A stretch of DNA of 46,196 nt from Bacteriovoracaceae bacterium UBA1511 (GTDB lineage: Bacteria; Bdellovibrionota; Bacteriovoracia; Bacteriovoracales; Bacteriovoracaceae): contig DCQT01000099.1 of the NCBI GenBank assembly GCA_002323535.1, forward strand, positions 7,610 through 53,805, read 5' to 3'. Positions 25,715 to 34,009 of the stretch are shown here, piece by piece. Within the stretch, counting starts at the first letter, position 1. Each line of letters opens with the position of its first letter. The notes beneath the pieces are model-generated. The model worked only from the letters and a program-made list of their open reading frames with translations, searched no databases and was not told where the DNA came from. Made by a program: the position numbers and the translations under genes.

Positions 25715-26392
25715 ATGAATAGTGAATTAAATATACTTAACTTAATGCTAGAGGCAAGCATAGTTGTTCAGTTAGTCGTATTATCTTTGTTTTTGTGCTC
25801 AATTGTTTCGTGGTCCATTTACTTCATGAAGTCAAAGCAGATAAAAAGAGCAATAGACGAGAATGCTTCATTTTTACTTGCATTTGAAAAATTAAAATCC
25901 TTCAAGGACTCGCCTTTAATAATAAACGATGTGTCAGAAAGTCCCTTAAGTAAAATGCTTGGCAATAGCTTTAGAGCCTATTCGCTCATGATTGAGACAA
26001 AGGGAGAAGAAGGAGCTAAGGAGCAGATAAAGTCCTTTGGTCTTTCATCAATTTCAAGGGCCATGGAAAGTGGGTCGATCGAAACTTCAAAAATCCTAAA
26101 CGAAAAACTTAATATTCTCGCTTCCATTGGATCTATCTCTCCTTTCATCGGTCTATTTGGTACTGTTGTAGGTATAATAAATTCTTTTCAGGGGCTCTCT
26201 CAAGGTGGTGGCTCTCTTGAATCCGTCGCACCTGGTATAGCAGAAGCTTTAGTTGCAACTGCGATTGGACTAGCTGCTGCAATACCAGCAGTTTGGTTTT
26301 ATAATAGTTTTAATTCAAAAATTTCTGACTTAAGTAAACAATCAGACAGCTTTGCGCAAGAGTTACTGAATTTAGTAGAGAGATCCATATAG
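25715..26392 (+). CDS. tolQ: TolQ/ExbB-family proton channel subunit
   Basis: TolQ and TolR form the proton channel that powers the Tol-Pal system, which keeps the outer membrane attached during division. The 225-residue protein has a first helix (about 15-35) and the conserved pair of helices near the C terminus. ISPFIGLFGTVVGIINSF and GIAEALVATAIGL are the family signature segments. AAGGTGG lies six bases before the ATG. The order with tolR, tolA and tolB downstream supports Tol over Exb. Confidence 0.93.
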   Translation: MNSELNILNLMLEASIVVQLVVLSLFLCSIVSWSIYFMKSKQIKRAIDENASFLLAFEKLKSFKDSPLIINDVSESPLSKMLGNSFRAYSLMIETKGEEGAKEQIKSFGLSSISRAMESGSIETSKILNEKLNILASIGSISPFIGLFGTVVGIINSFQGLSQGGGSLESVAPGIAEALVATAIGLAAAIPAVWFYNSFNSKISDLSKQSDSFAQELLNLVERSI

Positions 26393-26393
26393 T

Positions 26394-26807
26394 ATGGCTT
26401 TTAACTCTAATAAAGATGATAAACCTGTATCAGAGATAAATGTTACTCCCTTGGTGGATGTGATGCTTGTTCTTCTGGTGATCTTCATGGTCACTGCCCC
26501 TATGATGTTTAATGGTATAAATTTGAGTTTACCTAAAACAAAAAAAAGCAAACCCGTAGCCGTTAATGATGAAATAGTGATATTATCCATCAGCGCCAAG
26601 GCTGAATATTTTATAGGTAAAGACCTTGTGCCAAAAGAGGAGTTAGTAGAATCCCTACAAAAAATTCTTCTTCGCATGAAAAAGAAGACTGTCTTTTTAA
26701 GAGCAGATAAAGATTTGAAGTATGAAATTGTTGCGAAATCTATGAGTATCCTGAAAGCAGGTGGAATAGATCAAATCTCATTAATTACGGAATTTGAGAG
26801 TAACTAA
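26394..26807 (+). CDS. tolR: TolR/ExbD-family subunit
   Basis: This 137-residue protein has one N-terminal membrane helix carrying the proton-relay Asp in the INVTPLVDVMLVLLVIF segment, followed by a periplasmic domain (about 60-135). Length and motif are typical. It begins one base after the tolQ stop and abuts the next gene with no gap, so the stoichiometry is probably set by coupling. Confidence 0.93.
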   Translation: MAFNSNKDDKPVSEINVTPLVDVMLVLLVIFMVTAPMMFNGINLSLPKTKKSKPVAVNDEIVILSISAKAEYFIGKDLVPKEELVESLQKILLRMKKKTVFLRADKDLKYEIVAKSMSILKAGGIDQISLITEFESN

Positions 26808-27638
26808 ATGGGAAGTTCTTTTGCCGGAGCAAATAAAAATTCAGCTAGTCTTAACGTCGGACACAAAAACTTCATATTCGTAAGTCTTGTACTTCACTTA
26901 GCTTTAATATTTGGTTCTTTGTTTCTACCGAACTCTATAAAGAAACTTATATTTGGTGAGCGTAAGCAACAAGTAATTAGAGAATTTGTTCAAGTAGATA
27001 TTGTAGGGATGCCAAAGTTTACGAAAAAAGAGTTATCTCGCTTAGTACCAGAGATCGATAGAAGAAAATCTCCAGTTAAGAACCCCTCCATTCCAACTAA
27101 TAATACGGCAGATTCAGAAACTATAAAAAATACTTCTGCAAAAGTTAAAAATACCTCAATCGAAAATTTCTTGAGTTCCATGGCACAGAAAAAGTTACCC
27201 AAGTATGATGGAAAGAAAAATAATAGTGCTAAACCTGGCAAAAAAACCTTGAAAAAATCCCTCAAAAAACTAGGCAAACTTCAAAGACTGGCATTGGAAG
27301 GAAATAGTCTGAGTACAGGAGCAGTTGCTGTTGGTGAAAATACAGGCTTTTCTAATGACGACTACCAAATTTATATATCTAGCATTCCGTCTCAAGTGAG
27401 ACCCTTTTGGAGCTTACCCAGTTATCTGGCAGAGCAGAACTTAAGGGCGAGGGTGAAAATACGGCTAGATGGTAACGGAAGGATAATTAGCATGGACCTT
27501 GTGGAGTCCTCAGGAGTGGAGGAATTTGACCAGCGGGCTTTACAATCAATTAAATCTGTTAAAATTTTTACAACTCCTTCTAAATCGATTAGAGAGCTAC
27601 TTGCGATAAAAGGGGTAATACTTGGTTTTCCTCTTTGA
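26808..27638 (+). CDS. tolA: TolA/TonB-type energy transducer
   Basis: A single membrane helix (about 22-45) precedes a Lys/Pro-rich periplasmic stalk (about 80-160) and a C-terminal TonB/TolA-like domain (about 180-276: RARVKIRLDGNGRI, then SSGVEEFDQRALQSIKS). The stalk is much shorter than in enterobacterial TolA. Its place between tolR and tolB argues for TolA function, though the C-terminal domain is of the generic TonB type. It starts directly after the tolR stop. Confidence 0.85.
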   Translation: MGSSFAGANKNSASLNVGHKNFIFVSLVLHLALIFGSLFLPNSIKKLIFGERKQQVIREFVQVDIVGMPKFTKKELSRLVPEIDRRKSPVKNPSIPTNNTADSETIKNTSAKVKNTSIENFLSSMAQKKLPKYDGKKNNSAKPGKKTLKKSLKKLGKLQRLALEGNSLSTGAVAVGENTGFSNDDYQIYISSIPSQVRPFWSLPSYLAEQNLRARVKIRLDGNGRIISMDLVESSGVEEFDQRALQSIKSVKIFTTPSKSIRELLAIKGVILGFPL

Positions 27639-27655
27639 AAGCGGGAGAGTTGTTA

Positions 27656-28978
27656 ATGAGATTTATTTTAAGTCTATTTTTTGTCATTCTTTTTACTAAT
27701 ATGAGCGCCTTCTCAAATGAAGCAGATATTGTTGCAGTTGGAGAGGCTTCGTTTGAGCGAATTGAGCTTTATTTAGACTCAACTGAGTGTGCTTGTGACG
27801 ATATACTAAAAATTGTTAATGAAGATTTATCGTTATATAAAAACTTTTTTAATCTAGATAACAATAAGGCGACAAGCTCAGTTTTAGTTAAGTTACGTAA
27901 AATAATAACGGAAGAGAATAATGTAACCGAAAGCGCATCAACGACTGTCGATGATTCCAAGCCTAAGGTTGGGCTTAAAGGTGGCGAAGAGATCGAAGTA
28001 GAGTTATTCAATAAAAATGCAGAAGTACCGTTTTATTCGAGTACAATAAATATTGAATATGATCGGCTACGTTGGACAGGCCATGAATTAGCTGGAAGGA
28101 TTTTTAAATCAATAACAAAAAAAGATCATATCTTTCATTCAAAAATAGTCTTTATATCCGATCAGGGCGATGAAAAAAAACCCCTGAAGTTTAAACAGGT
28201 ATTTATCAGTGATTTTGATGGTTTTAATGTGACAAAAATGACGGACATAAAGGGCCATATACTATCGCCAGCAGTTTCAAACGATGGCAAAAAACTTGTT
28301 TATAGTCTAATTGATAATTCCACTTCAACTAGTAATGTTCAGCTTAGAATTCTTGATCTTGAAACAAAAGTTGATAAAGTCCTAAGTGATTTGTCTGGTA
28401 TAAACTCTGGAGCGGTATTTCTACCTGGTGATAAAGAGCTTGTATTAACTCTATCTCATAGTGGTAATGCAGAAATCTATAAACTCAATATATTTACCAA
28501 GAGGATTACTCCCTTAACCAATCATTGGGCAGCTGATGTTGACCCCTCTGTATCAAGTAGTGGGGATAGGTTGGTATTTTTATCCTCTCGCCCTGGAAAG
28601 CCTATGATATACGCAATGAGCATGAAAGGTATTGAAAAGTCTGTGAGGCGTATTTCTTTTGTTGGAGAATTCAACGCGACACCGAGGTTCTCTCCATCTG
28701 GAGGAGATATAGTGTTTTCATCCTGGCTTGATAATAGGTTTGATTTATTTAAAATTTCTTTTGATGGAAAAAATTTGTCTAGACTAACTAAAGACTTTGG
28801 CTCAAATGAGGACCCGTCATATTCTCCTGATGGGGAGTTCATAGCATTTACCTCGCAGAGAATTATAAATAAAAATAAAGAAAAAAAGACCATATACCTT
28901 ATGGATAAGGATGGAGAGATCTTGAAAAAACTAGATCAATTAAAAGGTAAATGTCAGAGCCCTAGGTGGTTTAAGTAG
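27656..28978 (+). CDS. tolB: Tol-Pal system protein TolB
   Basis: TolB is the periplasmic beta-propeller that contacts Pal and TolA. The start I prefer is ATG 27656, with GGGAGAG six bases upstream and a signal peptide following (to about residue 20); an upstream in-frame TTG at 27635 would overlap tolA. The N-terminal domain (about 25-165) is followed by propeller repeats, seen as SPAVSNDGKKLVYS, DPSVSSSGDRLVFLS, TPRFSPSGGDIVFSS and DPSYSPDGEFIAFTS. No pal gene follows, unlike the usual order. Confidence 0.93.
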   Translation: MRFILSLFFVILFTNMSAFSNEADIVAVGEASFERIELYLDSTECACDDILKIVNEDLSLYKNFFNLDNNKATSSVLVKLRKIITEENNVTESASTTVDDSKPKVGLKGGEEIEVELFNKNAEVPFYSSTINIEYDRLRWTGHELAGRIFKSITKKDHIFHSKIVFISDQGDEKKPLKFKQVFISDFDGFNVTKMTDIKGHILSPAVSNDGKKLVYSLIDNSTSTSNVQLRILDLETKVDKVLSDLSGINSGAVFLPGDKELVLTLSHSGNAEIYKLNIFTKRITPLTNHWAADVDPSVSSSGDRLVFLSSRPGKPMIYAMSMKGIEKSVRRISFVGEFNATPRFSPSGGDIVFSSWLDNRFDLFKISFDGKNLSRLTKDFGSNEDPSYSPDGEFIAFTSQRIINKNKEKKTIYLMDKDGEILKKLDQLKGKCQSPRWFK

Positions 28979-29029
28979 TTGTAAATATTGGAAAAAGTGT
29001 AGAAAAATAATGCACTGCACTTAATTTTC

Positions 29030-29058
29030 TTGTAAAAAGTTCAGACATCGTGTAAATT
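29030..29058 (+). promoter_or_regulatory. Possible promoter of the GAF/AAA+ regulator gene
   Basis: TTGTAA (29030-29035) and TAAATT (29053-29058) have 17-base spacing; each matches 4 of 6. The ATG is at 29117. The 138-base gap after tolB holds nothing else I can support. Confidence 0.35.
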
Positions 29059-29116
29059 ATATTTATTGCAGAGCGTTAGTTGTTGTGTTTGTTAATGTTA
29101 ATTGTTGGAGCGATCT

Positions 29117-30589
29117 ATGTCTGAATCACTAAAATCCGAATCATTGTATAGTAACCTTATTGCCACACTTGATGAGTTTGCTTTTCTTAAAGAGCTAAGC
29201 AAGGAGATTAAGTCAATTATACCTTGCGATATAATCAAAACGAGCATTCCTATTACGAAAGAGGAATCTCGCTTAATTTATTCGAACAAGAATCATTCAA
29301 GGATAGGACAATTGTTTCCTCACTCTGGTGTTGCTGGCCATGTCGCTCGCTCTAAAAAGCCATACTTTAGCAATTCAATCGAAAGAGACCCTGTTTTTAT
29401 GGGGCATGTCTCTGAAAACATTGTTTCGGAAATGTGTATTCCCGTCATAGCTGATGGTAATGTTCTAGGTGTTATTCAGCTAAAAAGGTCCGAAGGCTCT
29501 GGCTCTTTTTCCAAAGCAGATGCCGATACGACTATGAAAATCATAAATTCGATAGAAAAACCAATTGCTAACTTAAGTATTTACCTCGCGGCCAAATCAC
29601 TTAATGAGACTCTATTAAGAAAAATTGAAGAGAAAGAAAGAAATAAGATTAAAGAGCTTAGCATCGATAAAAACTTTATTATCAAAGAGCCTATTATTAT
29701 TGGAAAGTCAGATAAGATTCTGAACACGCTAGCGATGGCAAAAAGAGGTGCAGATCAAGACGTTAATATATTGATAAAAGGCGAGTCAGGCACGGGGAAA
29801 GAAGCAATTGCAAGGTTTGTTCATTGTAATAGTAAAAACTCAGAATCTGCCTTTGCTGTAGTAGATTGTTCAAGTAGAGACCTTACGGAGATTTCTTTAA
29901 AACTCTTTGGAGATGAAAATAGTCAAGGTCTAGTTGATATCGTTAAAAATGGGACGATCGTGATAAAGAAAATTGAAGAGATGAACCTTCCGTTACAATC
30001 CAAGTTGTTGTCCTTTCTAAAAGCAACTAAGCCAAGTAAGGTAAAAGTGATCACAACAACCTCTACTAACATGATTGAAAGAATTCATGACGGACTTTTT
30101 AGAGAAGATTTATATTACTTTTTAAATACTCTTGAGGTAGATGTGCCAGCCTTAAGGGATAGAGAAGGAGATGTTCAGTTACTCATAAATCATTATTTAA
30201 ATGAAGATAAAGAATTATCAGAGCAAAAGTCGTTTTCGCCAGGCGCGATGAAAAAACTGATATCTTACCAATGGCCGGGTAATATTTTAGAGCTAAAAAG
30301 CATTGTTGAACGAGCTTATATTCTTGCCGATGGGATGATTGTTGAGCGAGCTCATTTGAGTGAATCAGTTAATTATGAAGAGGAAATTGTTCCTGAAGAA
30401 GTTGAGCAAGAGCAGTATAAGTTTATCGAGATGCAGCTAGATGAACTAGAGAGGTTTCACATATGCCAAATGTTAGATCATTTGGGTGGCAACAAGACGA
30501 AAACGGCCAAGAGGCTAGGGATTACAGTAAAAACACTGTATAACAAGCTTCATACATACGGGATGATCGGAAACCGCGATTCTGAATAA
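29117..30589 (+). CDS. GAF/AAA+/Fis regulator lacking GAFTGA, NtrC family
   Basis: The protein has about 490 residues: a GAF domain (about 10-165), an AAA+ domain (about 190-410) and a Fis-type helix-turn-helix (about 445-485, NKTKTAKRLGITVKTLYNKL). Walker A is intact (GESGTGKE, 222-229). After LFGDE the whole GAFTGA loop is missing. Walker B reads GTIVIKKIEEM, so K284-K285 replace Asp-Glu. Such a protein cannot be expected to hydrolyse ATP or open a sigma-54 complex. TyrR of E. coli and NtrC of Rhodobacter capsulatus also lack GAFTGA and act with sigma-70. GGAG precedes the ATG at 29117; an earlier TTG is less likely. Confidence 0.88.
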   Translation: MSESLKSESLYSNLIATLDEFAFLKELSKEIKSIIPCDIIKTSIPITKEESRLIYSNKNHSRIGQLFPHSGVAGHVARSKKPYFSNSIERDPVFMGHVSENIVSEMCIPVIADGNVLGVIQLKRSEGSGSFSKADADTTMKIINSIEKPIANLSIYLAAKSLNETLLRKIEEKERNKIKELSIDKNFIIKEPIIIGKSDKILNTLAMAKRGADQDVNILIKGESGTGKEAIARFVHCNSKNSESAFAVVDCSSRDLTEISLKLFGDENSQGLVDIVKNGTIVIKKIEEMNLPLQSKLLSFLKATKPSKVKVITTTSTNMIERIHDGLFREDLYYFLNTLEVDVPALRDREGDVQLLINHYLNEDKELSEQKSFSPGAMKKLISYQWPGNILELKSIVERAYILADGMIVERAHLSESVNYEEEIVPEEVEQEQYKFIEMQLDELERFHICQMLDHLGGNKTKTAKRLGITVKTLYNKLHTYGMIGNRDSE

Positions 30590-30612
30590 ATTACAAAAAA
30601 TATCATGACAAG

Positions 30613-30648
30613 TTGGCTAAACCTTTATAAATAAAGGGGTTTGGCCAA
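30613..30648 (+). terminator. Terminator-like hairpin after the GAF/AAA+ gene
   Basis: TTGGC-T-AAACC pairs with GGTTT-G-GCCAA as an 11-bp stem with one G-U pair. It is extended by a few A-T pairs across a GG bulge, and is followed by TCTTCTTTCC. The T-tract is only moderate. It lies 24 bases past the stop and before the promoter of the next gene. Confidence 0.55.
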
Positions 30649-30659
30649 TCTTCTTTCCA

Positions 30660-30688
30660 TTGTAAAAGTGTGTATAAAAAAGTAAGAT
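30660..30688 (+). promoter_or_regulatory. Probable promoter of the small AT-hook-like gene
   Basis: TTGTAA (30660-30665) and TAAGAT (30683-30688) have 17-base spacing, right after the terminator hairpin. The leader would be only about 15 bases and contains GAGGAG. Confidence 0.45.
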
Positions 30689-30710
30689 GTGCTCAATTCG
30701 AGGAGCGCTT

Positions 30711-30929
30711 ATGAGCACTATTGAAAACAATGAAACAAAAACACAAGATGGAAGATCGGTACTTCCCGTAATTAACAACAAAGCCGATATCGAAAATTTC
30801 TACCGATTCGTGTTTGATAATGACTTACGACGCGAAGCAAAGATGGCTCTCTCTGAAATTTATAAGGTAATAAAGCCAAAAAAATCTAGAAGAGGCCGTA
30901 AAAAAGGCTCAAAAAATAAAGTACAATAG
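30711..30929 (+). CDS. Small protein with AT-hook-like basic tail
   Basis: It has 72 residues. The first 50 are acidic to neutral, with a helical DNDLRREAKMALSEIYKV. The end is a basic KKSRRGRKKGSKNK stretch that resembles an AT-hook (R-G-R core) for minor-groove binding. The ATG at 30711, with GAGGAG upstream, is preferred over an in-frame ATG at 30687. The HD-domain gene follows after 30 bases. It is probably a nucleoid-associated or small regulatory protein; no family is recognised. Confidence 0.65.
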   Translation: MSTIENNETKTQDGRSVLPVINNKADIENFYRFVFDNDLRREAKMALSEIYKVIKPKKSRRGRKKGSKNKVQ

Positions 30930-30959
30930 TAGTCTAACTACTTAAAAAATGGAGTTAAC

Positions 30960-32387
30960 ATGGAAGTTAACACTAAAGGTCGAATCTATTTCGACGCGAT
31001 TTATGGATTTATCGAATTGACGCCAGTCGAAAAAGCAATAATCCACTCCCCATACTACCAAAGATTACGCTGGATTAAGCAATTAGGGTTTTCTTGTTAT
31101 GTTTTTCCAGGTGCAGAGCACTCTCGTTTTGGGCACTCCATTGGCGCTATGCATAATTGTCATCATATTTTATCAAGCATTGGCTTTGCAGTGCCTTACA
31201 GTGAATTAACCAATTACTCTAGTCTTTCCCCTGAGGCAAAATACCATCAGGAGTTACGTTTAGCCGCCTTAATGCACGATCTTGGTACTTTTCCGTTTTC
31301 TCACACTACGGAGATGTCATATATTGATTTCTCCGAAACTAAAAATAAGCCTGGCGGAAAAAACCTTAAAGATGATCACGAAAACCTAGGCTCATTTGTC
31401 ATTAAAAATACTCTTGAACCTGGTGGGATCACTTCAATTATCAAAGAGTTTGGACTTGACCCTCAAGTCATATCAGACCTAGTGAAGGGGGTGCACCCCT
31501 CAATTTTAGCGAATCAAATCCTTCATTCAGAGATTGATTGTGACAGAATGGACTACCTACTTAGAGACGCTCACTATACAGGCTTGAAGTACGGTGCGTA
31601 TGATAGGGACTACTTGCTTCATCACTTTCACGCCGCCAGAGTGAATGGACATAATATACTAACAATCAAAAGTAATGCTCTCCATTGTGTAGAAGATTTT
31701 TTGATAAGTAGATATGCCTGGTACTCACAAGTAATTAGGTCCCCTCGAGGTGCAAAGTATGATGCTATTGCGGAAAAGGTTTGCTTCTATTTATTAGAGA
31801 AGAAATTAATTTATAGATACTCAGAGTTGCTTGAAATGATCGGAAGTGAGCCAATTAGTTTTTATGGGTTCAATGACTTATATTTTATGAGAGTTCTGCA
31901 AGAAAACTTCTTGAAGGGATCTTTTGATAAAGACCCAGACATTAAAGATATGGCCGAAACGCTCCTTCTTCAGAAAACTGCTCATTCAATTGATACTGTA
32001 GACTTGACTCAAAAGTTACTCGATCAAGATGACCAAAATCTATGTCAAAAAGTAGTAAAAAGAGCAGAGAATAAAGTAGCAGAGATTAAAGAAGTTTTAA
32101 GTAAGCATGGAAAAAAAGAAGACTGGCTTATAACTGATCTACCGAAAAAAGATATAGTATTTGTTAAGTCAAAAAATTCAATTGTAAAAAATATAAGTTC
32201 ATCAAACATCTTACTTGAAAGAGATCCTGCAAAGATATGTTTTGAGAATGGCGAAATTAAACTACTTGCCCAAGTAGAGAACTCGGTTATTTCAAAACTA
32301 CAAAGGCAAAAAAACTACATCCCCAATGTTTTTTGCTCCTCTGGAGCTTGGTCAATTTTAAAGAATTCAGGAGTCCTTGATAGCTAG
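30960..32387 (+). CDS. HD-domain phosphohydrolase (dNTPase-like)
   Basis: This 475-residue protein belongs to the HD superfamily group that includes dNTP triphosphohydrolases. The metal-binding set is visible: H in HSRFGHSIG, the HD pair in LAALMHDLGTFPFSH, and the late Asp in SEIDCDRMDYLLRDA. YQRLRWIKQLG near the N terminus is typical. The C-terminal 150 residues are less conserved. GGAG lies five bases before the ATG. It may trim dNTP pools; the substrate is not shown by sequence. Confidence 0.88.
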   Translation: MEVNTKGRIYFDAIYGFIELTPVEKAIIHSPYYQRLRWIKQLGFSCYVFPGAEHSRFGHSIGAMHNCHHILSSIGFAVPYSELTNYSSLSPEAKYHQELRLAALMHDLGTFPFSHTTEMSYIDFSETKNKPGGKNLKDDHENLGSFVIKNTLEPGGITSIIKEFGLDPQVISDLVKGVHPSILANQILHSEIDCDRMDYLLRDAHYTGLKYGAYDRDYLLHHFHAARVNGHNILTIKSNALHCVEDFLISRYAWYSQVIRSPRGAKYDAIAEKVCFYLLEKKLIYRYSELLEMIGSEPISFYGFNDLYFMRVLQENFLKGSFDKDPDIKDMAETLLLQKTAHSIDTVDLTQKLLDQDDQNLCQKVVKRAENKVAEIKEVLSKHGKKEDWLITDLPKKDIVFVKSKNSIVKNISSSNILLERDPAKICFENGEIKLLAQVENSVISKLQRQKNYIPNVFCSSGAWSILKNSGVLDS

Positions 32388-32497
32388 TTGGAGTAGGTAT
32401 TTTATTCCCTCTAAATCAATTTTGTGTTCCTAATTTTTGTAAGATATCATTTGATGTAGACTAATTTTCTTTAGTCAAAAAAAGGAGAGTTTCAGTC

Positions 32498-33229
32498 GTG
32501 GATTTTTCAAAAAGTCAGGCACAAATACATAACAATGGTTCGAGCTTATTTGATAAATTTTCTCACAATAGACTTAATACCTCTTCTGAAAGAATTCTAT
32601 ACAAATTGGTAAACGTGAGCGTGGTATTTAAAGAAGTAAGAGCTTTGTCCTCGGTAAATCTGTTAATTGAAAAAGGTGATTTTACTTTTCTTACAGGCCC
32701 AAGCGGCGCCGGTAAAACAACGTTACTGAATTTGCTAAGCGGGGATATAAATCAGACCTCTGGAAGCGTTATAAAAAATAATGTTAATTCAAACAATCTA
32801 TTTGTTTCTAGAGTATTTCAAAACTTGCAAGTAATCGAAGATTGGACTGCGAGGCAAAATATCGAGTTATGCTATGCCCCTGAGATATTCAAGAATAAAA
32901 AAGAGTTCGATAGGGAAGTTATAGATTTAGTAAATCTATTTGATATGAAACCTAATCTAGACAAAAAACTTACGAAGCTAAATGGTGGAGCAAAGCAAAA
33001 GACAGCAATCATAAGAGCACTTTTGTCAAGGCCTGATATCTTCTTAGCTGATGAGCCTACTAGCGCGCTTGATAGAGAAAATGCAAAAAGATTGTATGAA
33101 GTACTAAAGTTTTATAATCAAAAGATGGGGATGACAGTGGTTTGGGCGACTCATCAATTAGATCTGATTAATCAGTTCCATGGGAAGTTAATCCACCTAA
33201 GCAAAGGGAAGTTGTTGAGGTCTCAATGA
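32498..33229 (+). CDS. ftsE: Cell-division ABC ATPase FtsE
   Basis: FtsE drives FtsX to activate peptidoglycan hydrolases at the septum. Walker A is GPSGAGKTT and Walker B DIFLADEPTSALD. The signature reads LNGGA instead of LSGGQ. An extra 25 to 30 residues precede the usual start; a GTG start with AAAGGAGAG upstream supports the longer form. The ATGA overlap with ftsX confirms pairing. Confidence 0.92.
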   Translation: MDFSKSQAQIHNNGSSLFDKFSHNRLNTSSERILYKLVNVSVVFKEVRALSSVNLLIEKGDFTFLTGPSGAGKTTLLNLLSGDINQTSGSVIKNNVNSNNLFVSRVFQNLQVIEDWTARQNIELCYAPEIFKNKKEFDREVIDLVNLFDMKPNLDKKLTKLNGGAKQKTAIIRALLSRPDIFLADEPTSALDRENAKRLYEVLKFYNQKMGMTVVWATHQLDLINQFHGKLIHLSKGKLLRSQ

Positions 33230-34005
33230 TTTATTTAAAGATAATTTTTAATGTCATTCAAAACAACCTAGTGAAGTTTGTTGTATTTTTAGCACTGTCC
33301 GTTTCGGCTATGGTTGGTTTTGAGAAAAAAGAGTACCTTTTAAAAAATTATATGCTTTTTAACATTGAAAAAGCTCAGATGTCATTTGTTACAGATGAAC
33401 TAGGGAAGAGTGTTGAAATAAAAAACAAGTTAATGGTTTTGCCTGGAGTTAAAGGGGTATATGTTGAAAAGTCAGATCAGCTTAAAGGAAAATTAGAGAA
33501 TTTATTTAAAGATGATGGTTTTCAAGAAATTATAAAAGAGAATGATCTGAGCTACGTTAAATATACGTTAACCTTCGCACCAATGATTTCCGATAAATCC
33601 ATTAAATTGATTAAGTCTTTTATTATAAAGATTCTTCCAGGAAAAGATGTTGTTTTCAGCACACCCAGAGGGGTTAAAAATAAAGGCGATAATCAAAAGA
33701 TTCATAATTCAAAGCTTTTAATTTTTTATACAATCTTTAGTCTTCTTTGTGTTTTGATACTTTTTCTTCACCACGGAATCATGGTAGACCTGCGTAAATT
33801 TTCTTACCTTTATCAGCGCTTTCAAAGAGTAAAATATGTTCCCATAAAAGCGGGGCTACTTTTTTCGTTTTTATGTGCAGTTGGATCTAGTGTATTAATA
33901 TTTTCTATAACATCACAGTTATTATTAATTCCTTTTTTTGTGATGACGTCCTTCCTTATCATGATGACATTCCTTTTAAATCTAAAAATATACGAATGGA
34001 AATGA
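33226..34005 (+). CDS. ftsX: Cell-division ABC permease FtsX
   Basis: The protein has 259 residues with a helix at about 12-30, a periplasmic loop (about 35-145), and three further helices in the last 100 residues, the FtsX plan. The large outer loop is where EnvC-like partners dock. Sequence conservation is low, so the call rests on topology and on the ATGA overlap with ftsE and the EnvC-like gene four bases downstream. Confidence 0.85.
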   Translation: MIYLKIIFNVIQNNLVKFVVFLALSVSAMVGFEKKEYLLKNYMLFNIEKAQMSFVTDELGKSVEIKNKLMVLPGVKGVYVEKSDQLKGKLENLFKDDGFQEIIKENDLSYVKYTLTFAPMISDKSIKLIKSFIIKILPGKDVVFSTPRGVKNKGDNQKIHNSKLLIFYTIFSLLCVLILFLHHGIMVDLRKFSYLYQRFQRVKYVPIKAGLLFSFLCAVGSSVLIFSITSQLLLIPFFVMTSFLIMMTFLLNLKIYEWK

Positions 34006-34009
34006 TCTA

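Noticed and set aside
28979..29116. A pal gene or other small coding region after tolB.
   Set aside because: The gap is 138 bases with stops in the relevant frames, and no lipoprotein signal or OmpA-like motif is seen.
29117..30589. Calling this a sigma-54 activator.
   Set aside because: GAFTGA and the Walker B acid residues, both needed for that function, are missing.
32459..32476. GACTAA/TTAGTC hairpin before ftsE as a terminator.
   Set aside because: It is followed by an A-run and the SD rather than a T-run, and the other strand has no T-run after it either.
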